Below, one piece after another: positions 29,440 to 40,700 of a stretch of 64,000 nucleotides of DNA. Below the pieces are notes generated by a model, which was given only the letters and a program-made list of their open reading frames with translations, did no database searches and had not been told where the DNA came from. Every line of letters begins with the position of its first letter. The first letter of the stretch is position 1. Origin of the DNA: a virus; IMG/VR virus record IMGVR_UViG_3300027741_000051, positions 1-64,000 of that record. One strand, 5' to 3'. The position numbers and the translations under genes are program-made.

Positions 29440-31514
29440 TGGCATCAAATACAAACATACAAGTAGCTAATCTAGATTTCTCGGATATCAAGAGAAATTT
29501 CATTACCTATTTGCAATCTCAAGACACATTTAAAGATTACAACTTTACAGGTTCAGCTCTTTCTACACTATTGGATGTTCTTGCATACAACACACAATAT
29601 AATGCTTTCTATCTAAACATGGTTGCAAATGAAATGTTTTTAGATTCGGCATTGCAGCGTTCTTCGGTTGTTTCTCATGCAAAATTAATGAATTATGTTC
29701 CAAAATCGGCAGTTGGACCTATTGCAGAAATTAATCTTGTTTTTAGTGGAGTGACAACTACAAGTCTCACAATCCCAAAATATACAAAGTTTCTTTCAGA
29801 ACCTGTTAATGGAACAAATTTTAATTATGTTACAACAACAGCTACAACAGCAAGTGTGGTTAACAATTTTGCAAAATTTCCAATGATTGAATTGAAACAA
29901 GGAAGCCTTTCATCATACAGTTTTATCGTAAACTCTACAAACAATCCAAATTACATATATGAAATTCCAGATACCAATATTGATTTATCTACAATAGAAG
30001 TATTGGTTCAAGAGTCTAGTACAAATACCTACTATGATGTTTATAATAGTGAAACAAGTTATTTGGAATTAAATCCAACAAGTAAGGTATATTTTGTTCA
30101 AGAAGCAGTAAATGGAAATTATCAAATTTATTTTGGTGACGGCGTTTTAGGTAAACAATTGTCTGATGGAAATATCGTAAGAGTTAATTATCTAACAACA
30201 TTGGGAACTGCTGGTGGATTAGCCAATAACTTTGTGTTAATGGACAATATTGGTTCTTATGCCACTATAACTGTTAATCCAATAATGGCTGCAACTCAAG
30301 GCATAGAAAAAGAGGCGATTGCTTCTATTAAATTCCAAGCACCAAAAGCTTTTGCAGCACAAGGCCGTGCAGTAAGTAAGAATGATTATATCACAGCAGT
30401 TCAACAAAACTCTTTAGGCATTTCTTTCGATGCAGTTTCTGTTTGGGGTGGCGAAGAAAATATTCCGCCAGTTTATGGTCAAGTGTTTATCTCATTAAAA
30501 CCAAAAGGTGCCTACGATTTAACAACGACACAAAAAGAATTGATTAAAACTCAGGTTCTTAAACCAATTAGTATGATGACGGTTGAACCTACGATTATTG
30601 ATCCAGATTATACCTATATTCAAGTTTCTGCAAATGTACTTTATAACACGGCTCAGACTACTTTGACTCCTGGAACAATGCAAACAGGAATACAAAATGC
30701 TATTTACAATTATGCGGCAAATAATCTAAACACTTTTAATTCCACATTCAGTTCATATGATGTTTTAACCACAATAAACTCATACAATAAATCTGTAGTT
30801 TCTTCTGATTTTACTATAAATGTCCAAAAGAAATTTTATCCTACATTAGGTACTTCAACGACATATAATCTCTATTATAATAGCAAATTAAAACGCGGGT
30901 TATATGGTTCTTCTTTAGTTAGTTATCCAAGTGTAACTATTACAAATCCAAGCAATACTGCAACAACATTGAGTGGTGTTTATTTTGAAGAAGTTCCCAC
31001 ATCTACCGTTGGTATAGATTCAATTTCAGTATTAAATCCAGGTTATAATTATACTGATACACCAACTGTGGTAATTACAGGTGATGGAACAGGCGCAACA
31101 GCTACTGCCAAAATTGTTAACAACAAGTTGTATTCAGTCACCGTAACAAATGCAGGCGTTGGATACACTTCCGCACTAGCTACAATTATTGCTGCTGTTG
31201 GAGACACTACAGGTACAGGCGCATCTGTAGTGGCACAGTTACAAGGTCAATATGGAACAATAAGAAGTTACATTAACGATACAGTTAAAGGTAAAGTTGT
31301 TGTTTCTGCTAATGTAGGCACAATCGATTACACAAATGGTATTGTTATATTAAGTAATTTTAATCCTGTATCAGTCGATAATGATTTGGGCCAATTAACC
31401 ATATCATGTCAACCAACAACGACAATCATATCTTCTTCGTTGAATAGAATAATTACAATTGATCCATATGACTCAGCTGCGGTGAGTGTTTCTGTTACAG
31501 CTAAGAAAAGTTAA
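29439..31514 (+). CDS. 6: Baseplate wedge gp6
   Basis: A 691-aa protein that begins with NLDFSDIKRNFITYLQSQDTF, GSALSTLLDVLAYNTQYNAFY and NEMFLDSALQRSSVVSHAK, the gp6 (baseplate J-like) start, and a YFGDGVLGKQLSDGN motif near 230. T4 gp6 is 660 aa. It forms the wedge ring with gp25. The C-terminal half has Gly-rich repeat motifs (NPGYNYTDTPTVVITGDGTG) that recur in the 31519, 36350 and 43116 proteins. Confidence 0.9.
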   Translation: MASNTNIQVANLDFSDIKRNFITYLQSQDTFKDYNFTGSALSTLLDVLAYNTQYNAFYLNMVANEMFLDSALQRSSVVSHAKLMNYVPKSAVGPIAEINLVFSGVTTTSLTIPKYTKFLSEPVNGTNFNYVTTTATTASVVNNFAKFPMIELKQGSLSSYSFIVNSTNNPNYIYEIPDTNIDLSTIEVLVQESSTNTYYDVYNSETSYLELNPTSKVYFVQEAVNGNYQIYFGDGVLGKQLSDGNIVRVNYLTTLGTAGGLANNFVLMDNIGSYATITVNPIMAATQGIEKEAIASIKFQAPKAFAAQGRAVSKNDYITAVQQNSLGISFDAVSVWGGEENIPPVYGQVFISLKPKGAYDLTTTQKELIKTQVLKPISMMTVEPTIIDPDYTYIQVSANVLYNTAQTTLTPGTMQTGIQNAIYNYAANNLNTFNSTFSSYDVLTTINSYNKSVVSSDFTINVQKKFYPTLGTSTTYNLYYNSKLKRGLYGSSLVSYPSVTITNPSNTATTLSGVYFEEVPTSTVGIDSISVLNPGYNYTDTPTVVITGDGTGATATAKIVNNKLYSVTVTNAGVGYTSALATIIAAVGDTTGTGASVVAQLQGQYGTIRSYINDTVKGKVVVSANVGTIDYTNGIVILSNFNPVSVDNDLGQLTISCQPTTTIISSSLNRIITIDPYDSAAVSVSVTAKKS

Positions 31515-31518
31515 TTAA

Positions 31519-34500
31519 ATGTTACAAAGTACCAATAAAACATCGTTACTGGTTCCTTTTCAGCTTCCTAAATTCATTAGTGAGGACCCAAACTACGCCA
31601 ATTTTGTCTTATTCATACAGGCATACTATGAATGGTTAGAAGAACAAAATAATACATTAGATTTCTCTAAGAATCTTTTGAATTACATGGATGTAGACAC
31701 AACCACAGAGCAGTTCTTACAGTATTATGTAAATGATTTTATGTCTTATTTCCCACAAGAAATATTGGCAGATAAAAGAAAAGCAATCAAAATAGCAAAA
31801 CAACTGTATGAAAGTAAAGGTACGCCTGCTTCTTATAAGTTTTTGTTTAGAATACTCTACAATTCTGATGTAGAATTTTTTTATACTAAAGATGCTTTAC
31901 TAAAAGCTTCTGCTGGTAAGTGGTATGTTCCTAGAAGTTTGAAATTGGCGACCAGTGATAAAAACTTCCTGTCAATTCAAAACCTTAGAGTATTTGGCAA
32001 CATTTCAAAATCTATTGCAACAGTTGAAACTGCAATATTTGATGGTCTTAAAACAGAAGTATTCATTTCAAATGTTGAAAGATTATTCCAATCAGGTGAA
32101 ACAGTTACTGTTGTTGATTCAAATAATCAAACATTATATTTCCTCAATGGTGCAATAGTACCAGAAGGAACAGCTGGTTCAGAATCTCTGACAGCACTCA
32201 TTGTTGGCCAAATTAGTCAGGTTGTTATTGATCCAAACAATAGAGGTCTATCTTATAGTACAGGTGATCCAATTGTTTTTTATGGTGGGTTAAATTCAAA
32301 TGTGGCTGGACCAGTTGGTGCAACCGCATATGTTGGCCAAGTTACATCAGGTTCAATTCAGCGTATTGTTGTTTCGAATGAGGGATATGGTTATACCACA
32401 TCTACAGCAAACCTGCAAATTGGTGGTGCAAATACTTTTATACAATTTACAAATCTATCAGGTTCAAGTCCATCATCACCTATTGCAACAGTTGGTACTT
32501 TAAATCCTGCAGGAATTGCAAATGTAACTTTTATTCCAACCGATAGTATACAGTTAAAGAGATACCATTGCATTGGAAATATTGCAGGCAGTTCAGGCGC
32601 AAACACATATAATGTATCAACAGGACTTTGGACACAACAATCTTATCAGTTTGCAAATAATTTAAGTGCAAATGCAAATACAACTTTAGCAAATGCGTTT
32701 TCATTTACTGGTTTTACAACGTATCCAATTGCATCACTTATTGTACAAAATCAAGGCGGTGGTTTAAGTTCTCCACCATCCATACAAGCTATATCAGAAT
32801 ATACGACGGATGTCTATTCTCAAACAAATCTAGCTAACTTAGGTATTCTTTCACCAATTCAAATAGTTAAACCGGGTTCAGGTTATGCTAACAATGACCA
32901 AATTGCAATTATTGGTGGATCTGGTTATGGTGCTTTTGCTAATGTAACTGTCAATAGTTCTGGTTCAATTGTATCTGCGGACTATGTAAGTAACTTAACC
33001 AATATGATTTCTTTAGGTGGCATGGGTTACATGAATTCATTACCTGTTGCTGTTGTTAAACGTACAGCCAATGGTAATGTAACAATAAGAACAACAAGTT
33101 CAACAGTTACAGGTAACGGAACAAACTTTACTGCACAATTCAGTAATGGTGCTTTACTGGTAACAAATACAAATATTGTAATTGGTACGGTTCAATCTAT
33201 TGTCAATGCAACATCAATGATACTTACTGCAAATTCTAAAATTAATGGAAATGCAAATTCATATTATTTAGGAACGGCACAATTATCGATACCTGGAACT
33301 TTAGGTACAGGTGCAACTTTTTCACAAACATTAAATCGTGTAGGTGCAATTACATCATTCAATATCACAGAAAACGGTCAAGATTATATTAGCGCACCAA
33401 GAGTATCATTAAAAGTCCAAGACTTAATTGTTTCCAATGTTTCGACATTGAGTATACCAGTGAATGGTGATATAATTTATCAAGGTGCAAATGTAAATAC
33501 TGCCACATATATTGCTTCTGTGGACTCAATCAACGCATTACAAAATTATATTCCTGCAAATAACAGTATATACCAGTTGAGAGTATATAACTATAATGCA
33601 ATACCTAATAAAAATCTGCCATTGAAAATTGATGTTAGGAGTGCTGCTTATTCTCTTGTTTCTGGTTATACATCCATACATAATACCACATTTGATAATT
33701 CTGTAGAGAATACACGATTTGATTCTGCAAATGGTATAATTACATATGGTGATGGTTTTGCAAAAGCGAATGCAACTTTCTTGAATGGTTTGGTAATTGG
33801 AAATGGCCAATATTTGGACACTTCAGGTCAACCAAGCGCCTTTGATGTATTGCAAAGTGTGGATTATAATAACTACACCTATCAAATAACACTATCTAAA
33901 GAGATTGAAAAGTATCGTGATGTGTTATTGAATCTATTACATCCATCAGGCACAAGAGTTATTGGTCGAATTGCAATGCGTTCAAGCAACAATATGAACT
34001 TCATTGTCAATGATGCATTAGATACAGGCCACACACTAGGTTTCTATGCAGGAAATGCTGCAACAGTATCTATTTCGGCAGGTAATGCAACAACTCCAAG
34101 TAATAACATGGTTACTTTCAATAATTTGTATGGTGCAAATATTGCTAGTTTTCTTACTGCAAATACCACAGAAATCGTATTTGTTTATGGAACAGGAATC
34201 AATGATTCCGTTCATGGTTTAGTTTCTAAAATAAACTATGCAGCGAATACAGTAACACTACAAGACAATGTTTGGACATACTTTGCAAATGTGGCTGTAG
34301 GTACTTCTGCATCCAATGGTAATAACCAGATAATAAATATAACATCATTGACATATAGTTATAACATTGTCAACAATGGTACCTATAGTAATACGGCGTA
34401 TCCTATATTAGATATTATTCGTGTTGGTGATACGATTACAGTTAATGGAGTAGCTCAGACAGTAACATCTTTCAGTTCTCCGTATACTTCTGTTACTTTA

Positions 34501-34677
34501 AGTGGTCCATTGACAAGTGGTGCAAACGGATATATTTCTGTTGGTAGAAGTATTACTTCTCTATACAACAATGTTCAAATTATTGGACCAGTCGGAACAC
34601 AGTATCTTGCTCAACTAGGAACAGAAACCGGTGATATATTAACTTCAGAAACAGGCGCTTGGCTTCTAATAGGATAA
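31519..34677 (+). CDS. 7: Large baseplate wedge protein, gp7-like
   Basis: A 1052-aa protein. The N-terminal ~150 residues are helical (PFQLPKFISEDPNYANFVLFIQ, AYYEWLEEQ, YFPQEILADKRKAIKIAKQLY, SKGTPASYKFLFRILYNSD), a pattern conserved after gp6 in aquatic T4-like phages. The rest is beta-rich with NPGY/SGYANNDQIAIIGGSG-type motifs. Its position between gp6 and gp8 matches gp7 of T4 (1032 aa), and the length is close. The gp7 name rests on order and length more than on clear sequence likeness. Confidence 0.65.
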   Translation: MLQSTNKTSLLVPFQLPKFISEDPNYANFVLFIQAYYEWLEEQNNTLDFSKNLLNYMDVDTTTEQFLQYYVNDFMSYFPQEILADKRKAIKIAKQLYESKGTPASYKFLFRILYNSDVEFFYTKDALLKASAGKWYVPRSLKLATSDKNFLSIQNLRVFGNISKSIATVETAIFDGLKTEVFISNVERLFQSGETVTVVDSNNQTLYFLNGAIVPEGTAGSESLTALIVGQISQVVIDPNNRGLSYSTGDPIVFYGGLNSNVAGPVGATAYVGQVTSGSIQRIVVSNEGYGYTTSTANLQIGGANTFIQFTNLSGSSPSSPIATVGTLNPAGIANVTFIPTDSIQLKRYHCIGNIAGSSGANTYNVSTGLWTQQSYQFANNLSANANTTLANAFSFTGFTTYPIASLIVQNQGGGLSSPPSIQAISEYTTDVYSQTNLANLGILSPIQIVKPGSGYANNDQIAIIGGSGYGAFANVTVNSSGSIVSADYVSNLTNMISLGGMGYMNSLPVAVVKRTANGNVTIRTTSSTVTGNGTNFTAQFSNGALLVTNTNIVIGTVQSIVNATSMILTANSKINGNANSYYLGTAQLSIPGTLGTGATFSQTLNRVGAITSFNITENGQDYISAPRVSLKVQDLIVSNVSTLSIPVNGDIIYQGANVNTATYIASVDSINALQNYIPANNSIYQLRVYNYNAIPNKNLPLKIDVRSAAYSLVSGYTSIHNTTFDNSVENTRFDSANGIITYGDGFAKANATFLNGLVIGNGQYLDTSGQPSAFDVLQSVDYNNYTYQITLSKEIEKYRDVLLNLLHPSGTRVIGRIAMRSSNNMNFIVNDALDTGHTLGFYAGNAATVSISAGNATTPSNNMVTFNNLYGANIASFLTANTTEIVFVYGTGINDSVHGLVSKINYAANTVTLQDNVWTYFANVAVGTSASNGNNQIINITSLTYSYNIVNNGTYSNTAYPILDIIRVGDTITVNGVAQTVTSFSSPYTSVTLSGPLTSGANGYISVGRSITSLYNNVQIIGPVGTQYLAQLGTETGDILTSETGAWLLIG

Positions 34678-34680
34678 AAA

Positions 34681-36339
34681 ATGTCAACAATTAAAATCTC
34701 AGAATTACCTAAATTTTCAACAATCAATGCAAACACAGCAAACACTTTGTTTGTTGGTATTGATATACCCTCTGCACAAACATTCCAGTTTTCTGCCGGA
34801 ACATTAGCAGCTGGTCTTTATGCGAATACTGCATTGGTTGTAGGTAACAATACCACCCTTTTACCTAATACGATTGCACAGTTTTCATTGGCCGGTGAAT
34901 CATATGTACAAACCAACTTTGTTAACCTGAATGGCGGCGGCACAGCTGACCATGTTATTACTGCAAACAATGGTACAGATTCTACATATTTCTTAGATTT
35001 AGGTTTGGCAAATCCTGCATATCAACCAGGTTCCGAATTCAATAACATCGGTACTGCTGTTGCTCCATTAGATGGTTATCTTTATGTTCAAGGCGGAAGT
35101 TCAGCAGGATTACTTGGTGGTAATTTGATTATTGGTACTACAACATCAAATACAGAAACTAGATTTATGGTTTCTGGTGGCACATCATCCAATGTTATTG
35201 CTAAGATGACTTCTACCGGTTTCAAGATGGTCAATGGAAATCAAATTTTCTTCTCAGATGGAACTTCTCAGAACACCGCAGCTGCTTCTAATGCATACTC
35301 ACAGTCTGCATTTGCTAAAGCAAATAATGCACTTGCAAATACAACAGGCACTTTTTCAGGTTCTTTAACTATTACAGGTGCAGTTGTTGCTAATACCGGT
35401 AATATTGGTAGTTTAGCACTTGCAAATAATACAATATATTCAGCATTAACAACTGTTGATATGATTATTGGCCAATCAATAGCAACTGCAAATTTGGTTA
35501 TCAATCGTACAACAAACATCACTAAAGATATTAATATAACAGGCAATCTAGTAACTAACGGAACACTAATAGATTTCAACAACACAACTTTTGATCCAAA
35601 TACCGCTTTTATACAGATAACTGGAGCTAATACGGCTTATCAAGCATCAAATACAAATTATATGTTGCAGATTACCGGTAAAGCAAACACAACAACACGC
35701 TTAGTATTAGATAGTTTTGGTCAAAATACCTATCCTGTTTTAATCGGCCGTATGGGTCGCGGTTCATCTGCGGCACCTGCAGCAACTTCAAACAATGACA
35801 TTATGATGAGAATTGTTGGAAATGGTTTCACAGGAACACAATTTCCTGGATCCAGTCCAACAAAAATTGACTTTGTTGCATCTGAAAATTTTACCGATTC
35901 TGCAAGAGGAACTCGTATTGAATTTTATAATACACCAGTTGGTTCAAATACAATTCAAAGAATCGCGTTATTTAATGCAGATTCTGTAACTTTTACAGGC
36001 CGTGTTGAACCGCAAAAAGGTTTTGTTTATACTCCAATAGTATATCCTGGTGCTCAAACCGCAATAACAATTGACCATGCAAATACTTCTGTTGTTAGGG
36101 CTCAAACGTCCACAGGTTTAGTTGTTACACTATCAAATTTACTGGCAGGTAAAGAAGTTGTTGCATGGATAACAAACACTGCTGGAACAAACCAAACATT
36201 AACTACAGGAGTATCAGCATTAAATTCAACCTTAAATGCAACAACATATAATATTCCAGGAACATCAACTGTATTTCTTAGATATATGTCAATAGATGGT
36301 ACCGTGCAAAATACTTTCTGTTCTGTCACCCACGCTTAA
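34681..36339 (+). CDS. Fibre- or baseplate-linked structural protein (552 aa)
   Basis: A 552-aa Asn/Thr/Ala-rich beta protein. The N-terminus (STIKISELPKFSTINANTANT) is typical of tail-fibre-like proteins in pelagic phages. A FSDGTSQNTAAASN motif and a short ANxA heptad stretch (SAFAKANNALANT) near 200-225 link it to the fibre genes farther on. It lies between gp7-like and gp8 and starts 4 bases after the former. Its role is unknown. Confidence 0.6.
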   Translation: MSTIKISELPKFSTINANTANTLFVGIDIPSAQTFQFSAGTLAAGLYANTALVVGNNTTLLPNTIAQFSLAGESYVQTNFVNLNGGGTADHVITANNGTDSTYFLDLGLANPAYQPGSEFNNIGTAVAPLDGYLYVQGGSSAGLLGGNLIIGTTTSNTETRFMVSGGTSSNVIAKMTSTGFKMVNGNQIFFSDGTSQNTAAASNAYSQSAFAKANNALANTTGTFSGSLTITGAVVANTGNIGSLALANNTIYSALTTVDMIIGQSIATANLVINRTTNITKDINITGNLVTNGTLIDFNNTTFDPNTAFIQITGANTAYQASNTNYMLQITGKANTTTRLVLDSFGQNTYPVLIGRMGRGSSAAPAATSNNDIMMRIVGNGFTGTQFPGSSPTKIDFVASENFTDSARGTRIEFYNTPVGSNTIQRIALFNADSVTFTGRVEPQKGFVYTPIVYPGAQTAITIDHANTSVVRAQTSTGLVVTLSNLLAGKEVVAWITNTAGTNQTLTTGVSALNSTLNATTYNIPGTSTVFLRYMSIDGTVQNTFCSVTHA

Positions 36340-36349
36340 TAAATAAATC

Positions 36350-37774
36350 ATGGCATCAAATCTAAACATACTCACAAATCAAGCAAAAGTAATCAGAGTT
36401 GAGACGGATTATTACAATCCGACAGTCAAACTCAATGGTGCTACCATTAATTCCATATATGCTTTTATTGGCCAAGAGGATTCATGGCCAATAGTGAATT
36501 CAAGTGAAACACCAACACAACCGACAGAAGACCAGACATATCTGAAAAGAGTGTTTAAAAATATGTTTGGAGCAAAACTAATTAACTCCAGTAACATTTC
36601 ACCTGTTATTCAAAGGATTAATTGGGCAAATAACACCAATTTCTTTGCATATTCCGATTCAGTAAACATGAATGCAAAAGATGCCAATGGATTTCCACTT
36701 TATAATTTTTATGTAAAGAACCGTTACGACCAAGTTTTCAAATGTCTTGCGAATAATAATGGCGGACTGTCAACTTCTGAGCCATATTTTCAACCAGGTT
36801 CATACGGAACAAATAATATCTATCAAGGTAATGACCTGTATAAATGGAAATACATGTATACAATTGATGCAGGTCTCAAGAAAAGTTTCTTGGATACTGA
36901 TTGGATGCCTATCCCTGTTGGTGCAAACACACCTCAACCATATCTGACTAACGCAGGTTGCGGAGACATTGAGGTAATAAATGTAACAAACGGAGGATCA
37001 GGATATGATGCAGTTAACACATATATTGTGGTTACCGTAACAGGTGATGGTACAGGAACCGTTGCAAATATAACAAGTTCACAGATAACCAATGGTGTAA
37101 TTAATGATATTGTTGTCAAAACAGGTTTTGCAGGAAACAATTATACATATGCAAATGTATCAATCAAGGCATACACCTCAGCGAATCTAAGTTATATTTC
37201 TTCATTAGGTTCTGGTGCAACAGCCGTAGCTCCTATTTCACCAGTCGGCGGCCATGCATACGATCCAATATCTGAGTTGGGTTGCAATCATGTAATGTAT
37301 TCAGTTGAATTCAATGGTTCTGAAAATGGTGTTTTGCCTACAACCGGTGTAAATTATCGCCAAGTTGGACTTCTTATTAATCCACAAGTATATGGTTCCT
37401 CTGGTCCAGCACTCGCAAATGGTGCAATATATAACACTTCAACCCAATTTCTAGTTTCAGCTGGTGCAGGAAATGTCTACACGGCCGATGAAATTGTACA
37501 ACAATTCGATAATAATGGAAATGTTATTTACTACGGAACAGTCTTAAATTTCAACACATCAACGAATATATTACAGTTGATAAATATAAATGGAACATAT
37601 ACAGTTGGCCAATCAATTATTGGTTTATCTTCAGGTGCATCGAGGGTGGTTTTCTCTGTAACTTCACCTTCACTCATTCCATTTTCAGGATATATAACAT
37701 ATATTGAGAATCGTGTTGGTGTTCAAAGAAGCGTTGATGGCATCGAGCAATTTAAATTTGTACTAGGATACTAA
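36350..37774 (+). CDS. 8: Baseplate wedge gp8
   Basis: A 474-aa protein with NPTVKLNGATINSIYAFIG, NFYVKNRYDQVFKCLANN, SEPYFQPG and DLYKWKYMYTIDAGLKKSFLD, which match gp8 of T4-like phages. T4 gp8 is 334 aa; extra length comes from the beta-rich NGGSGYDAV-type insert in the C-terminal half. It forms the outer part of the wedge. Confidence 0.82.
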   Translation: MASNLNILTNQAKVIRVETDYYNPTVKLNGATINSIYAFIGQEDSWPIVNSSETPTQPTEDQTYLKRVFKNMFGAKLINSSNISPVIQRINWANNTNFFAYSDSVNMNAKDANGFPLYNFYVKNRYDQVFKCLANNNGGLSTSEPYFQPGSYGTNNIYQGNDLYKWKYMYTIDAGLKKSFLDTDWMPIPVGANTPQPYLTNAGCGDIEVINVTNGGSGYDAVNTYIVVTVTGDGTGTVANITSSQITNGVINDIVVKTGFAGNNYTYANVSIKAYTSANLSYISSLGSGATAVAPISPVGGHAYDPISELGCNHVMYSVEFNGSENGVLPTTGVNYRQVGLLINPQVYGSSGPALANGAIYNTSTQFLVSAGAGNVYTADEIVQQFDNNGNVIYYGTVLNFNTSTNILQLININGTYTVGQSIIGLSSGASRVVFSVTSPSLIPFSGYITYIENRVGVQRSVDGIEQFKFVLGY

Positions 37775-37783
37775 AGGAAAAAA

Positions 37784-40700
37784 ATGTCTTTAAATTTCAA
37801 TGTTGGTCCATATTTTGACGATTTTGACCCATCAAAAAACTTTCACCGCATACTGTTTAAGCCAGGTTCTGCGGTTCAAGCTCGTGAATTAACACAGTCT
37901 CAAACAATTTTACAGAATCAAATTTCTGAATTTGCTTCTGCGATATATTCTACAAATACACCAGTTTCGGGTGGACAAGTCACACTTAATCAACAATGTT
38001 ATTATATTAAACTGAACAATACTTACAATGGTATTACAGTAACTGCTGGGAATTTCGCAGGCCAAATTATTCAAGATTCAACAGGAACAATTCTTGCTAG
38101 AGTTATTGCTACGGCTGAAACTACAACTAGTGGTTCCACCGTTGGTGACCCACCAACATTGATTGTAACATATCTCTCAGGTGCTCAATTTACCGATGGT
38201 AGTGTTATTTCAACAAGCACAGGTTCAACATACTATGCTTCTGTCGCTACATCGACCACTACAGTAGTTAATTCAGTATCAACAACCATATCTTCAACTG
38301 GTCTTTCATCGGTTGCTTCTATTGCGAATGGTGTATTTTATGTTGTTAATGGATATTCCATTTCAAATAGTACTGGCATCCAATATTCAATAGGTAACTT
38401 TGTTACTGTTAATCCACAGACAATCATTTTAGACAAGTATGATAATTTACCATCATACCGCATTGGTTTACAAATTACAGAAACAATTTACGATTACATC
38501 AATGATTCTTCTTTGTTGGATCCTGCTATTGGTGCATCCAACTATCAAGCACCGGGTGCAGACAGATATGTTATCACACTAACATTGATTACGTTGCCTT
38601 TGACTTTAGGTAATGATGATAATTTTATTGAATTGGTTCGGATTGAAAATGGTAATATTTTAAAACAAGTTGATGGCACTGTTTACTCAACCATCGATGA
38701 TTACTTTGCAAAACGTGATTATGAAACAAATGGTGATTATATTGTTAATGATTTCAAACTAACACCATCTGCAAATTCTACATCAAATACAACCTATGAT
38801 TTAAGTATTAGTAAAGGTGTTGCATATGTTCATGGTTATCGAGTAGAGAACCAATCTGATATTAAATTAACAAACACAAGAGCTCAGTCTGTTGCAAATA
38901 TCAGTAATAATCCAGTTTATGTGGATTACGGAAATTATTTTGTTGTAGACACCTCTAATGGTGTATTTGATATTTCTACATTGCCTCAAGTTGATTTGCA
39001 TTGTGTTCCTGCAGCTAACATTGTTTCAACAAATACTACAACTTATTCATCAACATTGATTGGTTCTGCTTTCATGCGTAACTTGAAATATAATTCAGGT
39101 ACTGGAACAAATACTAAAACATATATTTTCAATGCATATATTTCAGATTTTGCTGCAAACACATTATCCGGAAATGTTACATCAGGCACTGCAACAACCT
39201 TCACAATTAATGATACAAACGGTTCATTCTCAGCCACTTCAAATTCTTACTTCAATGTAACAGTAAGTATGAATACTGGCGGTATTATTGATTTGAGAAA
39301 TATTACAAGTTACAATGGTGCTTCCAAAGTAGTAAATGTGGATTCTCCATTCACAGTAACACCAACAGCAACATCAACTTTCTCATTGATATATGAAAAT
39401 TATGATGTTGAATCTATTGTTAAAACTGCCGGTTCTGGTTCTTATGCGCTAACCGCAAATGTGAATATAAATGCAGCAAGTGGTAAAGTTAATGGTCTTG
39501 CAAATTCAGATACAATATTATATTCACAAGTTTCACCCGAATTAATATTTCAAATTGGTTATCCATATGTTGCACAATTAACCACCACTTCTTATTTTAC
39601 ACAAAGAGTATATCGTTCAAAAACATTTACTGGTAATACATTAACACTACAAGCAACATCAGGCAATGCAAGTAATCCATTAAGATTTGAAGGTACAGGT
39701 ACTTTAGATAGTTCATCTGCGCCGCAATTATTCATGGTTGTTGATAATTCAACAGGTAATGTTTTAGATTTTACTACATCAGGTAATACAATTTCAATTT
39801 CTTCTGATAAAACTCAAGCAACATTTACAGTTGGTTCTGGTGTTGGTACAAATAAAAATGTTACAATTATTGCACAAGTCCAAGCAAGCAGTGGTGATTC
39901 TTCAAGTTATGTTTTAAAATCAAAATCTTTAGTTACGGGTAACACCGTAACTGTTGGTACACTTGCATCAGTTTCTGGAACAAATTCTTATCAGGATTTA
40001 ACAAAAGGTCAAATTACAATTAGTAAAACAGACATTACAGCAACTGGAAAAATGTCATTGTATGTAAATGATGTTAAAAGAATTGTAGGTGTATTTGATT
40101 CAGGTGTTGCTGGTACAAATCCATCAGGTTCATTGTCAAATTATACAGATATTACTTCTTATTTCACATTAGACAATGGCCAAAGAGATAGTTTCTATGA
40201 CCATGCATCGGTTTCATTGATTCCAGGTGCGCCGATTCCTTCAGGAAATATTCTTGTTGCTGTAGATTACTATTCTCACACACAAGCATCTTCTGGTGAT
40301 GGTTATTTCAGTATCCAATCATATAATACATCAGGCTCAACTTATGGTGGTGTATCGAGTTCAGCAGAAGCTTATGCACAAATTGGTTCATACACAGCTA
40401 AAGATGGTGTACAATATGCATTAAGAGATTGTATTGATTTTAGGCCTTGCCGAGTTAATGGTCAGACTGCATATGTTTGGGAATATTCAGGTACACAAAC
40501 TTCTACGAATGATATTGGTATGTTGATACCCAATAATTTATCAAACTTTACAGGTTTCTATCAATACTATTTGGGTAGAAACGACAAATTAGTATTAACA
40601 AAAGATAAGAGTTTTAATATAATTCAAGGTACACCTTCTGTTAATCCATTATTGCCAAATGAACCATCTGGTTCTATGATAATTGCAAATTTATTTCACG